DNA of 64,000 nt from Datnioides undecimradiatus. Lineage: Eukaryota > Chordata > Actinopteri > Lobotiformes > Datnioididae. Below, one piece after another: positions 52,901 to 64,000 of the stretch. Location: NCBI GenBank assembly GCA_008933995.1, contig WARS01000047.1, forward strand, positions 2,089,117-2,153,116, given 5' to 3'. The stretch's first letter is position 1, and each line of letters starts with the position of its first letter. Both the position numbers and the translations under genes were made by a program. The notes under the pieces were generated by a model, which made no database searches, was not told the origin of the DNA, and saw only the letters and a list, made by a program, of their open reading frames with translations.

Positions 52901-53468
52901 TTACGCCTTCAAGATAAATATTATTTTCACTAAAAATCATGTGATGGCCCAGCTCTGTTAGTTTTGTAGCTGAATTACAAAATTGGTTCGACTAAGACCT
53001 TTCACAACCTCGTTGGAATAAGAGCAGCGAACCACTGCAAACACAAAGGAAAAACAAACAGGTCTAACGTAAGAGAAATAAATCTCCCTACCTTGAGCCT
53101 CCGGCCTCACCTCCTTTCAAAAGCTTTTAAAAAAAAACAAAACCCAATCCCACTAAGCATTGAGGTTTTCTCTAGCATCAAACAAGAAGCCTAGAGAATC
53201 AAGAAAGGTGTTCTTCCTATATAAGTCTGAGGGACTAAAGGTGGAGTTAAACTAAATTTTGGCAGAAAAGGAATGGAGCTGAACCAGTTCGACCAGAAAA
53301 AAATGCATGACAAAAGTTGCACGAGGTTGGCTTTTACGGCAGGTAGCAATCACTGTTTACCTCTACTGATTGAAAATGCCTTTCATGGCTTTACCGTCAA
53401 AGCAGTGACTGTGAGCCTGACACCTGCTGAACAGAAACAACCGAAACACATCTGGAATGACTCAGACA
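49985..53468. other. ZP-gene 5' UTR/promoter and intergenic region
   Basis: A possible 5' UTR acceptor lies just upstream of the ZP start (GGTTCAG, near 50014). A possible donor lies near 50189 (GTTG|GTATGT, minus strand). Neither is certain. The rest, to the taldo1 3' end, holds no recognisable exon. It includes a CT microsatellite (51247-51272) and otherwise unique AT-rich sequence. Confidence 0.45.
51247..51272. repeat. CT microsatellite
   Basis: A CT run with one GT interruption in intergenic DNA. Confidence 0.8.
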
Positions 53469-53474
53469 TTTATT
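53469..53474 (-). terminator. taldo1: Candidate taldo1 poly(A) signal (AATAAA)
   Basis: A minus-strand AATAAA, read as TTTATT on the plus strand, lies about 470 nt after the taldo1 stop codon. It is overlapped by a second copy in a TTTATTTATTTA run. Confidence 0.55.
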
Positions 53475-53940
53475 TATTTAAAAAGGGCAAAATGTTATAT
53501 TGTGAGGAATGATGGTCATTTGGTTTTGGAACCCTGTCCAAATGGTGTTCACGGCAAAGTTGTGGTCCTTTCCCGCCAAAATGCTCATGGTCCTTTTTCG
53601 TGGTCACATGATATTATGGTGAACAAGTCTGATTATGCTTCTTTTAGACAAAGTTTTTCCTTTCTAGTCATATTTTCGTCAATATAAGACCAATATACAA
53701 CAAGTGCACACCCACATTAGCATCAATCACCACTTATGTTTGGTCAGAGAACAGAGTCGGTCCCAGCCTGAGAGAGGAAAGGTGGCCATTCTGGAGGGAG
53801 GTCTCTGGAGTTTGGTCAGATGAGAGGGGAGGCCTGCTGCTGCCGCCTCAATATTCTCTCAGGAAGTTGGGGACAAAGAGAGACACCTCGTTACTCCTTA
53901 TACTTCCTGTCAAGGTGGCGGGAGAAACCAAATCTGTCCA

Positions 53941-56900
53941 TTACTGGCCGTTTTTAACGTTGAGCATTTTCTCCTGTAATAAGAGACAAAGATCCCAAAA
54001 GTCAACATCCTTGCATCAATGAAATCACCCCCCCCCCACACACACAAAAACCAAGCTCCCTCACCTTGATCATGGTCTCCAGCTTGATGGCGTCAGCAGC
54101 GAACTTGCGGATGCCGTCAGACAGTTTCTCCACGGCCATGCGGTCCTCGTTGTGCTCCCAACGGAAGATCTTCTCGTCCAGGTGGGTCTTCTCCAGATCA
54201 CAGGCCTTAGCTACAAAAGAACCAAACCATCAAAGTTAAGATGGAAATAAAGTGTATGGCTCTTAGTTTTCAGGTTTTTACATAATATTATTAAAAAAAA
54301 AAAAAAAATTCTGACATTTCATCAACCAAGGTCTATTTTTTTAATATTTTAGAGCGAACATTTCTCTTCCTCTCTCTCCCAAAGCCTTTTTTCAGCAGCA
54401 CTACAGTTTTAAGATATAACCAATCATGTGTCATCTGATACATTTTGAATTCCATCTTGCTGCTGTTTACCACTTGCTCCCACGCCGCTCTTTGCCCTGC
54501 AAGTGTTCTGGAGTTGAAACACACGGGCTCATTTAAAAGCAACATCATCCCTCTTGATGATGTAAAAAATGCAGTACAGTGACACATTTATATGACAGCG
54601 GAGATGTGATCAAAGGTTCTAGTGTGAAAATATGAATTCATTGGTGTTAATGCTGGAAGTAAATGAAATGTTTTACTACCAAAATGATGTTTTTTTTTTT
54701 TTGTTTTTTTTTTTTACTGAGCTATATATATCATTCCATGTTTTTGGCTCTCAAGATAAAAACAAACAACATTCATGGACAGTAAATTCAAACTGACACA
54801 TTTTTGGACCTTTTAAAGCCCCCACCCCCACCCCCCGTTCAGCTGGAAATCCCGTTCAGACATTTTCAGAAATGGATTCTCTCTCTAATTAAAACCCAAC
54901 AAGGTGCCTGATTAAAAAAAAAACAAATTCGACAGCAACCAACTGGCTTTGTTATGTTTTAAAAAGAATTGGCCTTCCTTTTATGTTTCTGCTTCACTGC
55001 ATGTCCCTGAGCACTATTTTGCAGAAAAGCAGCCTTTGGATCACACACCTTTCTCCACAGTGAGCATCTCTGTCACGGTGCTGTGGTCCTGGCTGAGTTC
55101 TGCAAGCAGCCCTGGGGAGATGGTGAGCAGGTCACAGCCTGCCAGGGCTTTCACCTGGCCGATGTTTCTGAAGGAGGCGCCCATCACTACCGTGCTGTAG
55201 CCGAACTTCTTGTAGTAGTTGTAGATCTTGGTCACGCTCACCACGCCTAGTGATGAAGACGAGAAAGACAGCAAGAAGAACATGTTTAACGATAAACACA
55301 ATCAGAGGGTTTCCATTCATCTGATTTTGCACACTTTTAGCCTGCGCATGTTAAAAAAAAAAAAAAAAAGCTGAGTGGAGGCAGCAACAATTTGAAATAA
55401 TGTTGTGCCCATCGTGTTTTAGGTTTGACTGACGCTCAATGAATTACATCACCTTGCTGTGCCATCTAGTTCTGTGCTTAACTGTACCCAACAGGAGAAC
55501 TGGCACCACCTACTGCTCATCGACATGAACCAAGTGATGAACTTATGTAAAGCTTGTGAGAGTGGCACAACATAGACGTGTGTGGCTGAACATTTAGTGC
55601 AGGTCTGTTGAAGGTAGGAGAGACGTTCGTTACTGTAGTTCAGTTCAGTCCTCACCTTTCCCGCTCTAGTTTGGTCGTTCTGCTGGCTCGTCTCTAGTGC
55701 ACAGGTAATTTGGTGTTCACACCAGTTGTGTTTTACATTGCTCATCTCCTTTGACTTGAAGAACAGCATCCCAGTCATCCTGTTCTATACGATCTACTCT
55801 GAGTCATATATGAATTCCTCCTACTTCTACTGAAACTAATTAACTTGTATAAGTGCCAAGTATCTGTCCGTCTGTGGCGTCTTCATTTACGTAAAGCATA
55901 CTGTCACATGGAAGAGATGCTTTTGCGTTGCATGCCGTTCCTATGCATAACTCAGTTCTGATTTATCAGTTTTGAGCAAAGAGATGAGACAAAGAACTGG
56001 TTTGGACGGGGTATGCCCGGAACAACAGCGTATGGCATTTCTCCCAAAGGCAAATCAGAACCCTTAGAACAGAATGGTGTCATAAACAGCACAGTACAGC
56101 TGCAGCTGTGGGACCTATAGGATGCCGTATAAGGTCAGTTGTGACAGTTCATTTCTTCAGGGGTTTGCGTCAGTGCATTCTACAGGAGGTTAACTTTGCA
56201 GACTGCAGCTCGGCGTGATTTCATGTTTGTGTAGGGTTCGCTTTTTATCAGTAGGCGCTGCTGCATCAACGTGAATTCAAAAATAAAATTCAGTTCGGAG
56301 ACAGAGAGATGAGCCAACCTGCAAAACATGAAACCGTATTGTCATTACACTTTAATACGGTGGCAGTTATAGTTTCTAATGGTTTTCTGTTTGTATTATT
56401 GTTATTCCAAATAAAGTAGTGAATTATTATGCACGACGAGCATGATGACAGTAAATCAAACCTAAACACACGTCATCTGCTGTCAGATGTTAGGGACGCG
56501 GATACGATTGGCCGTCGCTGTCGCAAGCCTCAAACACACCAACATGTATGCAGAGAAAGTGGCAAAAGGCTGAGAGTTCAGCATCAGAGAGAGAGAACAA
56601 AGCTGACACTGGTGCCACGATACAGATCACATGAGCACAGACTTAACGCAGGTTTTATAAGACCTGGGTTGAACTCTGTTACCTGGGTCTTCGTGTGGCT
56701 CGTAGCTTTTGCGGTCTGTGTTTTCCTTGTACCAGTCAAGGATGCGTCCAACGAAGGGTGATATGAGGGTTACCTTTGCTTCTGCACAGGCCACAGCCTG
56801 AGCAAACGAGAACAGCAGGGTCATGTTGCAGTGAACACCGTGCTTCTCCTCAAGCTCCCTGATCAACAACAAAAACAACAACAAATATTTAAGAAAAAAA

Positions 56901-59900
56901 AAAAAAAAAGGGAAAAATTGAATTGAATGAACAAGCATTTATCTTCTGCTTCCAACTTTGACCAGAACCATCAACAAGATGGGAGCAAAGCCACAGAACA
57001 TTAACATAGATACAGTTTGCAACAATCAAGATGGTTCTGTAGGTTTGGGTATGGTCACAGGTGTTCCTGTGACACTGATATGTGTCAGGTAAATGCTTGT
57101 GTGACTCAGAAATGCAACATGAAGCGAACATGACACTGCCACTTTTAAACAGTCAGTGAAAACTGAGCCTGAGTTTTGTCATTGCTGTGTCGATGACATG
57201 AGAGTCACTGATATCTGGTCATAAAACTGTGTACCTGACCTTTAACTACATGTCTTGAGTGTTTTGGGCAGCAAGAGGATGACCTCATTCCCAAAACCTA
57301 CAGTGAGCCATTTAGAGCAAACATTATTTACGGCAGAGATGAACAGAATCAATCATCAAGAAAAGGAAGAATCACCTTTTTTGCCGAATTACAGGTAAAA
57401 TGTAAGAACTGCATAAGTGTGCGTGCTTTATGCATTTACTGACAACATCTCATCAGTGCGTCTTTGCATTTAGGTGGAGCCTTTATGATGCAGGGATAAC
57501 AAAACAACAGTCAAAGCCGGAATGTAATGCAGACACGCCTGGAGGGTTTGGTGCTTGGCTCATTCTCAAGTCTAACCCATGACGAATTGATAATATTATC
57601 AAAAAGTACTGTTTCCCCTCTCTTTAGCCAACGCAGACTTGGCGATAATGAAGGAGAGAAAGGTCTCCTGCAGGAGCGGGGGGCATTATCCGGCACCAAT
57701 CTGTGGTGGAGACTTGTCGCTCTTCTTCAGGCGAGGCATTTCTCTCACTCCAAGATGCTGTGGAGACTTTGCTGTACCTGCCCATCAGTCTATTTAAAAG
57801 GTGAAAATTGCTTCTTAAAGACCATGAAACATCAGCGTCATAAATAGCTAAGAATAATTTACCGACAGACAGAGCACAGACATCACTAATGGCAGGCGAC
57901 CATTACCCACTTACTTGCCAGCCTGGATTCCTTCCCACGTAGATGACAGTTTGATGAGCACGCGCTCTTTGCTGATACCTGCCTCTTCATAAAGAGCGAT
58001 GAGCCTCAGGGCCTTAGCAACCATTTCATCTTTATCAAAAGACAGTCTGTTAGGAGATGAGAGACAGAGACATTTAGCTGTTTGTTGACAGCACAGTATG
58101 GCGAGACCAAAAAAAAAAAAAAAAAAAACACCTTCCCTTAAGTCCACGTGTCCCTTGAGAAAGACACCAAATGCTCCTGATCTGTGTGTCCTACCTGGTG
58201 CCTTTGTTTGAGTGTGCATGTGAAATTTCTCAACGAGGAGCAAATTGCACTGCAAGTTAGATAAACGTCCCACAGATATGCAGTTTAGTTTTCTGGGTTT
58301 TTTAACGATTCATTTTTCAGGTTCCTCTAACTTGGTCTGTGTTTTTGTAGCGCAACCTATGTCACTTTAAAAACACCGTTTTTTTTTCTTCATTTTTACA
58401 TTTTGTATTTGAGATTTTAATAATTACTCATAAACTATAGATCAATAATGAGGCTGCAGAGTGATTAGAAAAAATGCTTTAAAAGTTTCCACGTGAAATT
58501 TAAGCTCATCAAGTTGTGAGCATAGATTTACACATATTGTATGATGGTATCACGACAGACAGCAGAAGAGTGTAGAAACAATGAATAGTAAATTAATGAT
58601 AGTTTTCCCAAAGGAGTTAAAACGTTTCAAATAACTTTTCTTTTTACGCCAACAAAACCGGCCTCACAAGTTATACTGCACAGAGTTTCTCTAAGTCTAC
58701 GTGATGTTTTGAAAAGCTCAAGACAGGGATCGTTAGACAAGTTCTCAATCATAATTGTCACCTAAGGTCATGTATGCACCTACCTGGCATCCACCTCAGT
58801 AGAGACTCTGCCTGGGACCTTTTTGAGGATCTCAAGCCCGAAGCTCACAAACAGCTTGTCCATGGTGTTGGCTACCTGCTCCTCTTCAGTTCTGGGCAGA
58901 GAAAGAAACGTTATGAAGCTGTTTAACTTGAAACTGTTAAACTTACAACGGCAGACTTTGGCACATCCATGTTTGAAGTTTGCTTTCGTCCAAATGGCTT
59001 TCTGAATTTTTTTAAATTCACACTTTTGTTTTTTGGTTTGGATTCAGCGAGTGTAACGCTGTTTGAATTTTACTGAACGTTCAAGTCATTTTGTTGTCAG
59101 ACAGATTAATTGTGACGTCAACTCAAAACTTTTCTCCTGGCTGAACTATGTGTTTAATCGTCTTGAGAATGTGTTGCTTATTTACTGCACTTCTTATAAC
59201 CATAATAATGGCAGCTTGTCATTATATGTCAGACACACATGTTGATTATCTGAAAAAAAAAACCCCCAAACAAACCAGACTTTCTATACATTTGGTGTCA
59301 TGCTTTACTCAGTTGACCTTGGATCTAATATTAGCAGTTATAAAAATAGTTCCCTACTTACAGCCTTCATTTGGAGTATTTTCATACACCACAACATACG
59401 TACATACATACAACCCTAACAAGCCTGAAGTGTACATCTCTGCAGAGGTGACAAAGTGCTTTGATTACGGCGACCAACGCTGATTGCACCAGTAGTCAAT
59501 CAGCAAAGCTTAAGCTGTGCCACCCCCAGCTGAAATCAGGAGTTCAATCTGCATTACCTGGTCTGTTGTATGATTTCATTAACTTAGGACGGAGAGATCC
59601 TGACATTAATGGCCACGTTCGCTGCATTGTCAGCTGTGCAACGTGAAAATGTTTCCTTTCCTTATAAATAATACTTCAGTGCTGTTTAAATTCAGGCTCT
59701 GACTCTCTGGTATCCAACAGGTTTACAGAATAGCTCCAGTCTGGGATGTCTGGTTTAGCTCTTTGTGGTGTGCGACCTCTCACCCGCCTTTGGCGATGCC
59801 GTATTTAATGGCCTGGTCCAGCAGGTGCTGGTAGGCTGGCATCTTAGCAGCAGCCAGGATAAGTGACGGGTTAGTGGTGGCATCCTGAGGCTTGTACTCC

Positions 59901-62900
59901 TCAATGGCTGCGGGAAGAAGACAGAACAACGTCAGTAAAAGTGATGCACGCAAATTCGCTTCTTACAGAAAAAATATAAACACATGAATTCTCATTTAAA
60001 ACAGAATTCATGCTTTGTAAAGTGTAAAGAATGAATGTGAAGTGACTTTCTAAATATGAAAATATCAAAAATACAGAAATACACACAAAAAACCATTCCA
60101 AATCATTACGCCACACAAATTAATAAAGTTAAATGACTGGTCAGTGAACATTTAAGGGGGATTTCAAGCTTTTATTACTCCTCAGCGTTGAATGTCATTA
60201 CTGTTTTTAAACATTAGTTTTGGTCAGAGTCGCTGGCTGGGAGTCAATCCTAAAACTATCCGGAGGTAAAAGATAAAATAAAACGTAACAGGACCAACTG
60301 AACCTCGGAGACCAGCTGACGCCAGTTGTCCTGATATGATGCAATAATTCATGATACTCCTTTAGCATATTCATATAACAGGTCTGTGTGTGGGGAAAAG
60401 AAGTTACAGAGTGAAGCAACAGTGTCATGTTGAACCTACAATGAGCTGCTGTCAGGTAGAAAATGACGCCATCTACTGCACAAAACTACTGCTGCATCAT
60501 CCTTCAAACTGAGATGGATGTCAGTGTTTCTTCTATTGACATAACAAATACAGTTTAATACCACCTGAAGGAAAACAAGGGTTTAACAAAGATATGGATT
60601 AACCGTTTGTATTTTGTTTATTAATAAAGGTTGAGTATATGAGGTCTGTCACACTGACAAAGAAAGGTCAGATCTGCTGATGCTGCAAAATGATTCCCCA
60701 CTGACTGCAAACCTTTTTAATGAGTAACCGCTGGAATCCTAAAATCTTAACTCGAATGATCTTAGCTCAACATATTACAAACAAGAGCTGATTAATTTAC
60801 TTGAATAGTATTTATGATCAAAAAGTAGTAAATTCCATGACCTACATAACTGTAAATCCTAAAGGCCCTGTTCTGTTGCACTTCACAGGGTTGAAACGCA
60901 GATTTGCATGTGAGAGGCATGACCGGCGAGGCCTTTTCATGAAGCACGCTGGTTTTTATGTCAGCCCCCGATTGTAGCGGCAGAGTCCAGTCGCTGCTGC
61001 CAGCTCTTCAGCCTAAGAACAAAGCCTGCCTCTGTTCTATCGCCAGTTTTCTCTCTACCGCCCTTCCAAAAAAAAAATTGGCTCGTTCTGCAGGTCAGTG
61101 GGTTTGGACTAGATACTCGTGATAAACAGCTCAAGAAGACACTACGCAGTTGAGGTGATGTTGATGATTACAGTTGTATTCCCAGAAGATGGAATCTGGT
61201 CTGTCAACCACCTGAGGCATAGAAAACAAGTTTTGTAAGCTTTCTTCAATTTAAACACTATCCCAAATATATTTCCTGATACAAGTCAACTGGGAATTCT
61301 GAATCCACTTTTATAATTATTTATGACATTTAAATGAATATTGCAGCAAATAACTGGATGCTTCTGCTTCATGCCCAGTGGCTGCTGTAGAATAATCATG
61401 AATGCATGCTTTTGTAGTTAACTGGGAAACATCCAATTCCTGAATGTGCTCTAATTTGCTGGTCGTGCCATGTTTGTATACAGAAAGCCAGGTTTCTTCA
61501 CAGATCACTGTGGGAGCATCGTGGTGCACGGAAATACTAGATATGAGAAATGAGCTGATGAAATCAACCTCTAAATGTAAAAGTGATAAGAGCCCACACA
61601 CGTCTATCATCCACCCAAAGCAGTAATGAACAATTCTTCATCTCACGAGAAGCCTTAAATTATCCAGAGCCAGTCAGTGCAGGCTTATTAGTTACCAAGT
61701 ACCCCTGTGCAAGATTTCACAAGTGCCCCCCTCAGGCTCCTCCATTTACTTTCAAGCTAGCCCCACGCCCCCCAGACCCTGTTTATATAAGGGAAGCAGC
61801 AGTGTGTTGTTACGCCACATCTGACCAAGTGTCTTGCATTTCTTCTGAGAAGCAGAAGTGATTTTAACATGCCTTAACCTGTGCCCACTGAAACCTGAGA
61901 AATCTTACAACATTCATGAAATCCTTAGATTACAGAAGAGGTTACAGATTGCAGAAGAGCCTGAGCATTTTCTAAAAAAAAAAAAAAGAGAAAAAAAAAA
62001 AGAAGCCAGCAACGGAGAAGGAGAAGCCAAAAGCTGCTAAAATCTTGAGCTGCTCTCCTTGTCTCCCTTGTTTTTCCTCAGTGACAGTGCAGTGCTGACG
62101 GAGGTTATCACGATGGTTGACAGAGGTTTTTGATCAAACTGTTGCATCGCTGACAGGCCACTGTTAAACAGAGAAGTGTTGACTTGCTCAGTTTGCAGTG
62201 TTGTATTGGATTATCATCATGCTGCACCTCATGACTATCTTGATTGTTAATGTTTTTGTAATGGCCACAGTTTCTCAGACTCTGAGTCCTCTAACAAATT
62301 TTCTGGGTGCGGTAGACTCCCCTGTTTTACTGCTAAAAGTATTATAAGTATTGTTCTTATTAAATGGAAGTAAAATGTCTGAGTTACAATTACCTTCACG
62401 AAAAGTTACTAAACAAATTAAGTATGCTTTATAAGTTTTGTCTGAGCAGTCCAAGACCACGAGATGTTCAATTTAAAAGTAGTCAAACATGAAGAGAAAC
62501 AGGCAAGAATGGTAATGAGATTTTTCTTAATGACTGACTTAAAACAATTATCTATTGTAAATATTCTGGTTATTTTTCCTCTTGATCCGATTATAAACTG
62601 CAGGACTGAATGGCCTGCTGTCTACGTTGGTGTGTTCATTCCCTGTATGCACGCCTCAGACCAGGCTCGTTCTTTTGCCTAAAGTGTGAATAGACATCCT
62701 AATGCATTAATTGAAAAGCCTATGCAAACATCCACCGGTCCTGCTGTGTAATGAGTGAAACATGACCTGCCCCCCGTGTCACGCCAGACTGCAGTGTCAC
62801 AAACCAGTTCTGTCATGTCATCCTGAGTCTGCAGTCCCTGGATGAGAAACAATCTGGTTTGCATCACAGTATTATTACACACAGTTCCTCATTCTGAGCT

Positions 62901-63553
62901 ATTGAGAAACATGACCTTTTCCTGACAAACGAGGAAGGAAAAATCCCATAATGCACACATTGTTGCGCACAGCAGTCTACAAGTTACTTTGCGTATACAT
63001 GCCTAACTGCTGTAATATGTCGCTAGTATTAAGTTTAGTTATTTCTGAGGTCAATAAGAGGCGACTGTAAAACACCTGCATTCTCATTGAGTAAGCTAAG
63101 ATGTCAAGTTAGCTAGCACCGTTTGCTAGTGCAGCTAACGTAAAGTAGCTAACGTTACTGCTGCTAAGTTTGGTGACCTTAATAACAAATAGCCATAATT
63201 GGATTATCAGATTGTCAACTTTAGTAGTTACCAAGTAAACCTCAAAGGAGTTAGTTAGCTAGCTTGCTAACATTAGCCGGCTGGTCCAGATAAAAGCAGA
63301 CTGATGCTAACATTTGCTGCTCTCCCACTCACTTTAACTGCGTGATATTGACACAGCGGTCAGTCACATCAAAGCTGGGTCCTTCCTGGTCAGTTAGTTA
63401 GCATGCTAACCAGCTAACGGCTGCACACGCTAAAGGCAGAGTTTTATTTTTACCGTTAAAATCCCCCGTGTCTGCCACCACCACGGTGTGCTTCTTCAGC
63501 TGGTTCAGCGCTGACTCCATTTTTCGCCGTTTGTCTGGTGACACACTGGACAT
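53941..63553 (-). CDS. taldo1: Transaldolase 1
   Basis: Cytosolic enzyme of the non-oxidative pentose phosphate pathway. It moves a dihydroxyacetone unit between sedoheptulose 7-phosphate and glyceraldehyde 3-phosphate. Coding exons (complement, transcript order): 63454-63553, 59784-59907, 58784-58891, 57915-58046, 56683-56858, 55049-55246, 54065-54210 and 53941-53973. All phases agree, giving 338 aa (human 337). The start [20 protein letters not shown] aligns with the human N-terminus. The catalytic Asp28 is in VVADTGD, and the Schiff-base Lys143 is in [39 protein letters not shown] and VVMGASFRN are further family blocks. The C-terminus ends NVKNGQ. Intron 1 is 3.5 kb and contains no recognised gene. 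Nothing is broken. Confidence 0.97.
59908..63453. other. taldo1 intron 1
   Basis: A 3.5-kb intron with unique AT-rich sequence and an A-rich tract at 61975-62003. I see no exon with family motifs and no clear mobile element. The final ~450 bp (63000-63450) is rich in GCTAGC/GTTAGC steps, as is common near fish promoters. Confidence 0.6.
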
Positions 63554-63573
63554 GATGTGGCGAGACTGGGACC

Positions 63574-63720
63574 CTTTTATACACAGAAAACACGTGAGAG
63601 CAGGCGGACTGACACAGTGACGGGAGCGCGAGCGGCACAAGAAGGAAGGAGTCAGCGCGAACGCGCTCTGGACAGAGCAGGCGATGCGCGTACTGAAAGC
63701 AAAGCGCGTAAACAAAATAT
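63574..63720 (-). promoter_or_regulatory. taldo1: taldo1 promoter with TATA-like box
   Basis: The minus strand carries TATAAAAG (63574-63581), whose first T is only 28 nt before the A of the start codon. Upstream sequence to about 63720 is GC- and CpG-rich (GCGCGAAC, GCGCG). If the box is used in the usual way, transcription would begin almost at the ATG. Confidence 0.5.
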
Positions 63721-63867
63721 AAACCGTGAAGGAGGAAAAGAAACTTCCCCCAAATACGACTTTAACTAATCATGGATATCCCCTAAACAAATTAGACAAC
63801 AATTCAGCAATTTTAGTCAAAATAATATTACATATCACATGTTCAGCAATATTATTGGAATATTTAA

Positions 63868-64000
63868 TCAATCAATCAATCAATCGAACTTTATTTGTAT
63901 AGCGCTTTACAACAGCAACAACTGAACCAAAGTGCTTTCCATAGTGCATTAAAAATGTAAGAAACAAGTCAAAGTTCTATACAAAGTGAAATACAAAGAC
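63868..64000. mobile_element. Teleost retroelement-tail repeat, cut by window end
   Basis: Tandem ATCA units are followed by AACTTTATTTGTATAGCGC, TTTACAACAGCAACAACTGAACCAAAGTGCTTT and a GTGCATTAAAAATG stretch. The short-unit repeat joined to TTTATTTGTATAGCGC is a very common end structure of dispersed fish retroelements. The element continues past the window. Confidence 0.7.

Noticed and set aside
56429..59483. Plus-strand frames of about 110 codons inside taldo1
   Set aside because: They lie in taldo1 introns or opposite its exons and have no recognisable motif.

Overview
The window is vertebrate nuclear DNA, almost certainly from a ray-finned (teleost, percomorph-like) fish. Intron-rich genes with GT-AG junctions encode vertebrate proteins, introns are short to moderate, and several dispersed repeats look like families common in teleost genomes. 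There is no bacterial, plasmid, viral or CRISPR content. All exon borders were read by eye from splice consensus and reading-frame continuity, so they are models, not transcript-verified.

Six protein-coding genes can be modelled from start to stop. (1) psma4, 20S proteasome subunit alpha-4, minus strand, coding exons 2416-4816, 261 aa. (2) slc25a44, mitochondrial branched-chain amino acid carrier, plus strand, 7922-9279, 315 aa. (3) crabp1, cellular retinoic acid-binding protein, plus strand, 15344-20932, 137 aa. (4) sin3a, scaffold of the Sin3-HDAC corepressor, minus strand, 23252-34939, 20 coding exons, 1296 aa, with a noncoding first exon near 37.4 kb. (5) A zona pellucida (ZP)-module protein with a probable GPI-anchor tail, minus strand, 41066-49984, 14 coding exons, 721 aa; I cannot give it a name. 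(6) taldo1, transaldolase, minus strand, 53941-63553, 8 exons, 338 aa.

Layout: psma4 and slc25a44 are divergent. crabp1 and sin3a are convergent, with candidate poly(A) signals as little as about 160 bp apart. sin3a, the ZP gene and taldo1 all lie on the minus strand. The genes do not form one pathway. Their grouping is informative about genome history: human PSMA4, CRABP1 and SIN3A lie on 15q24-25, while human SLC25A44 lies on 1q22 near CRABP2.

Gene-poor stretches are 1-2415, 9280-15343, 37.6-41.0 kb and 50.0-53.4 kb, plus the large crabp1 and taldo1 introns. They hold microsatellites, homopolymer tracts, diverged mobile-element copies, a perfect 19-bp hairpin and a perfect 24-bp palindrome. 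I found no exotic new system. The least explained item is the ZP/GPI gene: it has an uncharacterised N-terminal half, a dibasic RVRR motif inside the ZP module, a coding Thr-rich repeat, two very small exons, and a long CA repeat directly downstream of one splice donor.
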